Assembly (NCBI RefSeq): GCF_023242475.1 | Contig: NZ_JALJFG010000023.1 | Coordinates: 30,614 to 94,613 of the forward strand | Source of the DNA: Pseudomonas sp. MWU15-20650 | Lineage (GTDB): Bacteria; Pseudomonadota; Gammaproteobacteria; Pseudomonadales; Pseudomonadaceae | Reading direction: 5' to 3' | Length of the DNA: 64,000 nt | Shown: positions 60,614 to 64,000 of the stretch, in pieces | Layout: each line of letters opens with the position of its first letter | How positions within the stretch are numbered: position 1 is the stretch's first letter | Position numbers and translations under genes: made by a program | Notes under the pieces: model-generated | Databases searched by the model: none | What the model was told of the DNA's origin: nothing | Seen by the model: only the letters and a program-made list of their open reading frames with translations

Positions 60614-62680
60614 ATGAAAAATAATAATAGCCTGCTACGCCACCTGCCCTGGCTGGTGCTGGCAATCGTAGGCGCTTGCGCCCTAGGCGTAGTGGCCTTG
60701 CGCCGCGGCGAGGCGATCAACGCCTTGTGGATTGTGGTCGCTGCTGTGGCCATCTACCTGGTTGCGTACCGTTACTACAGTCTGTTCATCGCGAATAATG
60801 TGATGCAGCTCGATCCGCGGCGGGCCACCCCCGCAGTGGTCAACAACGACGGTCTGGACTATGTGCCGACCAATAAACACATCCTGTTCGGTCACCACTT
60901 TGCAGCGATTGCCGGTGCAGGCCCGTTGGTCGGCCCGGTACTGGCGGCGCAAATGGGCTACCTGCCGGGTACCCTCTGGCTGATTGCCGGGGTGGTGCTG
61001 GCCGGTGCGGTACAGGACTTCATGGTCCTGTTCCTGTCCACCCGTCGCAACGGCCGCTCCCTGGGTGACATGGTCCGCGAAGAGATGGGCCGTATTCCGG
61101 GGACCATCGCGCTGTTTGGCTGCTTCCTGATCATGATCATCATCCTCGCGGTGCTGGCGCTGATCGTGGTCAAGGCCCTGGCCGAGAGCCCATGGGGTAT
61201 CTTCACGGTGATGGCGACCATCCCGATCGCGATGTTCATGGGTGTGTACATGCGCTACATCCGCCCGGGTCGCATCGGTGAAATCTCGGTGATCGGCGTG
61301 CTGTTGCTGCTCGGCTCGATCTGGCTGGGCGGGCAGATTGCCGCTGATCCGGTCTGGGCCAAAGCCTTTTCCTTCACGGGTATCCAGATCACCTGGATGC
61401 TGATCGGCTACGGTTTCGTCGCGGCGGTACTGCCGGTGTGGCTGATCCTGGCGCCGCGCGACTACCTCTCCACCTTCCTGAAAATCGGCACCATCATCGC
61501 CCTGGCGATCGGCATCCTGGTCACCATGCCTGTGCTGAAAATGCCGGCGTTGACCCAGTTCATCGACGGTACTGGCCCCGTATGGAAGGGCGGCCTGTTC
61601 CCGTTCCTGTTCATCACCATTGCGTGCGGTGCGGTCTCGGGGTTCCACGCGCTGATTTCATCGGGCACCACGCCCAAGCTGCTGGATAACGAAACCAACG
61701 CCCGTTACATCGGTTACGGCGCGATGTTGATGGAGTCGTTCGTGGCAATCATGGCCATGGTTGCCGCTTCGGTGATCGAGCCAGGCGTGTATTTCGCCAT
61801 GAACAGCCCGGCCGCCGTGGTCGGCGGTGATGTGATGGCCGTGGCACAAACCGTCAGCAGTTGGGGCTTTGCGATTACGCCTGAAGCGCTGCAAGCCGTG
61901 GCCCATGACATTGGTGAAACCACCATCCTGGCGCGTGCCGGCGGTGCGCCGACCCTGGCGGTCGGTATCGCGCAGATCCTGCACAGTGTGCTGCCAGGTG
62001 AAAACACCATGGCCTTCTGGTACCACTTTGCGATCCTGTTCGAAGCCCTGTTCATTCTGACGGCGGTGGACGCCGGCACCCGCGCCGGTCGCTTCATGCT
62101 GCAGGACTTGCTGGGCTCCTTCGTACCGTCGCTCAAGCGCACCGAGTCCTGGACCGCCAACCTGATTGCTACGGCCGGCTGCGTGGCGATGTGGGGTTAC
62201 CTGCTGTACCAAGGCGTGATCGATCCGTTGGGTGGCATCAACACCTTGTGGCCACTGTTTGGTATCTCCAACCAGATGCTCGCCGGTATCGCCCTGATGC
62301 TGGCCACGGTCGTGCTGATCAAAATGAAGCGTCAGCGCTACATCTGGGTCACCCTGTTGCCGGCGGTATGGCTGCTGATCTGCACCACCACGGCAGGCTT
62401 CATCAAGCTGTTCGACGCCAACCCGGCGATCGGCTTCCTGTCGCTGGCCAAGAAATACAGCGATGCCCTGGCCGGCGGCCAGATCATTGCGCCGGCCAAG
62501 AACATCGACCAGATGCAGCACGTGATCTGGAACGCCTACACCAACGCAACGCTGACGGCGCTGTTCCTGTTCGTGGTGTTCAGTATCCTGTTCTATGCGC
62601 TCAAGGTCGGCGTCGCCGCCTGGGGCAACAAAGAGCGTACGGATAAAGAAGCCCCGTTCCAGGCTGTACCGGACGCGTAA
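60614..62680 (+). CDS. cstA: Carbon starvation protein CstA (pyruvate/peptide permease)
   Basis: A 688-residue protein with about 16-18 membrane helices, starting MKNNNSLLRHLPWLVLAIVG at 60614. KHILFGHHFAAIAGAGPLVGPVLAAQMGY is the CstA signature; GFHALISSGTTPKLLDNETNARYIGYGAML also fits. CstA-type proteins take up pyruvate and peptides under starvation. The start codon region carries Crc/Hfq-type A-rich motifs. The next gene is the usual YbdD-family partner. Confidence 0.94.
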   Translation: MKNNNSLLRHLPWLVLAIVGACALGVVALRRGEAINALWIVVAAVAIYLVAYRYYSLFIANNVMQLDPRRATPAVVNNDGLDYVPTNKHILFGHHFAAIAGAGPLVGPVLAAQMGYLPGTLWLIAGVVLAGAVQDFMVLFLSTRRNGRSLGDMVREEMGRIPGTIALFGCFLIMIIILAVLALIVVKALAESPWGIFTVMATIPIAMFMGVYMRYIRPGRIGEISVIGVLLLLGSIWLGGQIAADPVWAKAFSFTGIQITWMLIGYGFVAAVLPVWLILAPRDYLSTFLKIGTIIALAIGILVTMPVLKMPALTQFIDGTGPVWKGGLFPFLFITIACGAVSGFHALISSGTTPKLLDNETNARYIGYGAMLMESFVAIMAMVAASVIEPGVYFAMNSPAAVVGGDVMAVAQTVSSWGFAITPEALQAVAHDIGETTILARAGGAPTLAVGIAQILHSVLPGENTMAFWYHFAILFEALFILTAVDAGTRAGRFMLQDLLGSFVPSLKRTESWTANLIATAGCVAMWGYLLYQGVIDPLGGINTLWPLFGISNQMLAGIALMLATVVLIKMKRQRYIWVTLLPAVWLLICTTTAGFIKLFDANPAIGFLSLAKKYSDALAGGQIIAPAKNIDQMQHVIWNAYTNATLTALFLFVVFSILFYALKVGVAAWGNKERTDKEAPFQAVPDA
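60617..60627 (+). promoter_or_regulatory. Crc/Hfq CA motif in the first codons of cstA
   Basis: AAAAATAATAA right after the ATG contains two overlapping AANAANAA matches (60617-60624 and 60620-60627). This is a likely catabolite-repression target site. Confidence 0.65.
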
Positions 62681-62695
62681 ACGAGGATTGCGAAC

Positions 62696-62893
62696 ATGTT
62701 CAATGACATCAGTCGCCTTGGAAAATACCTCGGTCAGGCCGCGCGCCTGATGGTCGGCATGCCCGACTACGACACCTACGTCGAGCATATGCAAACCAAG
62801 CACCCGGACAAGCCGGTGATGGACTACAAGGCGTTCTTCCGGGAGCGCCAGGAAGCCCGTTACGGCGGCAAGGGTGGGCCCAAGTGCTGCTGA
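62696..62893 (+). CDS. YbdD/YjiX family small protein (DUF466)
   Basis: A 65-residue protein, MFNDISRLGKYLGQAARLMVGMPDYDTYVEHMQTKHPDKPVM, ending GGKGGPKCC. It matches YbdD/YjiX proteins, usually encoded just after cstA and required for pyruvate uptake by CstA/BtsT. The cysteine pair at the C-terminus is typical. It lies 15 bp after cstA. Confidence 0.92.
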   Translation: MFNDISRLGKYLGQAARLMVGMPDYDTYVEHMQTKHPDKPVMDYKAFFRERQEARYGGKGGPKCC

Positions 62894-62905
62894 TTTAACG
62901 AAGCT

Positions 62906-62940
62906 CCCCTGTGGGAGGGGGCAAGCCCCCTCCCACATTT
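62906..62940. repeat. REP hairpin after the cstA operon
   Basis: TGTGGGAGGGGGCAAGCCCCCTCCCACA is a perfect REP-like palindrome between the DUF466 and CobW genes; terminator function is possible. Confidence 0.8.
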
Positions 62941-62974
62941 GTTTTGTGTTTATGCAGTTATCAGGAGAATAGTT

Positions 62975-63934
62975 TTGTCCTCTCCCATTCCCGTCACCGT
63001 GCTCAGTGGTTTCCTCGGCGCCGGCAAGACCACCTTGCTGCGCCACCTGCTCAAAGCCGAGCACGGATTGAAAATAGCCGTGATCGAAAACGAATTCAGT
63101 GATGCCGGTATCGACACCCAGCTGTTGGGCGAGGAGCCGGTGCAAGTCATGACCCTGTCCAACGGGTGTGTGTGCTGCACCATCCACACCGACCTGACCA
63201 AAGCCCTGTACCTGCTGCTCGAACGCCTGGACAGCGGCGAGATCGCCTTCGACCGCCTGGTGATCGAGTGCACCGGCCTGGCCGACCCGGCACCGGTAGC
63301 CCAGACATTTTTCATTGACGAAGCATTGCGCGAACGCTACATCCTCGACGGCATCATTACCGTGGTCGACGCGGCGCATGCCGAGCACCACCTGACCCAG
63401 ACCATCGCCCAGGCCCAGATCGGCTTTGCCGACCGCCTGCTGGTGAGCAAGCGTGACCTGGTGGACGACGCAACGTTCGACGCCCTCAGCCAGCGACTGA
63501 CCCGCATCAACCGGCGTGCGCCGATTCGCGTGGTGGATCACGGCAAGATTGACCTGGCCGAGTTGCTGGATGTACGGGGTTTCAACCTCAATGCCGGCAT
63601 GAGCCTGCGCCCGGTCAGTGCCGCGCCCTCCGTCGACCGTATCTCCAGCGTGGTGCTGCGCACCGACCAACCGCTGGATATCGATCGGCTCAGCGAGTTC
63701 ATGAACGAATTATTGGAGGATCACGGTAGGCAACTGCTGCGCTACAAGGGCGTGCTCAACATCGCCGGGGAAGACCGACGCATGGTGTTCCAGGGCGTGC
63801 TCAAGCTCTACGGGTTCGACTGGGATACCGAATGGGCCGAAGGTGAGACGCGGGAGAGTGTGATTGTATTTATTGCCGATGAGTTGCCGCAGGACAAGAT
63901 TCGCGAAGGCTTTGCCAAGGTCTACCAACCCTGA
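62975..63934 (+). CDS. yjiA: CobW/YjiA family P-loop GTPase
   Basis: A 319-residue protein from a TTG at 62975 with AGGAG eight bases upstream. The sequence begins LSSPIPVTVLSGFLGAGKTTLLRHLL (Walker A). The metal-binding CxCC motif is SNGCVCCTIHTD, the GTPase motif is ECTGLADPAPV, guanine specificity is in SKRDLVDD, and the C-terminal CobW_C domain ends near IREGFAKVYQP. Such proteins insert or traffic metals (Zn, Co) using GTP. The gene often accompanies cstA-ybdD in Pseudomonas. Confidence 0.93.
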   Translation: MSSPIPVTVLSGFLGAGKTTLLRHLLKAEHGLKIAVIENEFSDAGIDTQLLGEEPVQVMTLSNGCVCCTIHTDLTKALYLLLERLDSGEIAFDRLVIECTGLADPAPVAQTFFIDEALRERYILDGIITVVDAAHAEHHLTQTIAQAQIGFADRLLVSKRDLVDDATFDALSQRLTRINRRAPIRVVDHGKIDLAELLDVRGFNLNAGMSLRPVSAAPSVDRISSVVLRTDQPLDIDRLSEFMNELLEDHGRQLLRYKGVLNIAGEDRRMVFQGVLKLYGFDWDTEWAEGETRESVIVFIADELPQDKIREGFAKVYQP

Positions 63935-63939
63935 AAACA

Positions 63940-63971
63940 ATGTGGGAGGGGGCTTGCCCCCTCCCACATTT
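63940..63971. repeat. REP hairpin after the CobW gene
   Basis: ATGTGGGAGGGGGCTTGCCCCCTCCCACAT-like palindrome, consensus REP with hairpin potential at the window's right end. Confidence 0.8.
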
Positions 63972-64000
63972 GACCGCATTTCAAATTGAAATTCGGTACA

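Noticed and set aside
61658..63670. Long minus-strand frame across cstA and the CobW gene
   Set aside because: It crosses two clear plus-strand genes and a REP and contains no recognisable domain.

Overview
The window looks like chromosomal DNA of a fluorescent pseudomonad, most likely Pseudomonas fluorescens group. The reasons are overall high GC, many REP/REPIN palindromes (the GTGGGAGGGGGCTTGC type), and gene blocks whose order matches Pseudomonas. One example is fpr-mscL-katB-ankB-radA-PilZ-cstA-DUF466-CobW at the right end, which I recall as syntenic with the P. aeruginosa PA4615-PA4604 region. I see no rRNA, tRNA, CRISPR, prophage or insertion sequence.

Layout. (1) 1-3918 is core/accessory housekeeping: the end of a pseudouridine synthase, DUF2788, an Lrp regulator, a DUF6515 protein, a CDF metal exporter and a lipoprotein. 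(2) 3919-4847 is an AT-rich stretch without a convincing gene. (3) 4848-21231 is the most unusual part: about 15 co-directional genes that look like an uncharacterised biosynthesis/export cluster. It encodes an E1/ThiF-like adenylating enzyme, a tryptophanase-fold PLP enzyme, a LolA-like periplasmic protein, a DUF1302-type outer-membrane protein, a haem-oxygenase-like diiron (HDO) enzyme, a PP-loop ATPase with a zinc ribbon, a dienelactone hydrolase, a BASS-type transporter, a Kef-type antiporter, a FeeM-like N-acyltransferase, a JmjC-like cupin lacking the usual metal-binding acid, a MAPEG membrane protein, an MMPL/RND exporter, a glutathione transferase and a TetR regulator. I cannot assign a product. 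The gene set suggests an amino-acid-derived, possibly N-acylated and reactive metabolite that is exported across the envelope.

(4) 21288-39080 is mostly ordinary: hrpB, an EEP-family protein, YciC, DUF2076, NYN and exonuclease proteins, a second Lrp regulator, yedA, rhlE, a TIGR03862 flavoprotein, an HDAC-like deacetylase, GNAT, tesB, a HAD hydrolase, an esterase, the YpfJ metallopeptidase, a lipoprotein and a DMT transporter. (5) 39082-45211 is a quinate/shikimate catabolic locus: MFS transporter, 3-dehydroshikimate dehydratase quiC, TetR regulator, a shikimate/quinate dehydrogenase and aroQ. Near-identical 15-bp operators lie in both promoter regions and Crc/Hfq-type A-rich motifs lie at the quiC and aroQ starts. 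The convergent TetR/dehydrogenase junction has been tandemly triplicated.

(6) 45270-53660 holds trmA, a purine permease, DUF4879, an MFS exporter, the cyanide-insensitive/bd oxidase operon cioAB plus a DUF2474 small subunit under a perfect Anr/FNR box, and rlmG. (7) 53803-64000 holds a LuxR solo with a striking upstream palindrome, then fpr, mscL, periplasmic catalase katB, ankB, radA, a PilZ protein (MapZ-like), cstA, a YbdD-family protein and a CobW/YjiA GTPase.
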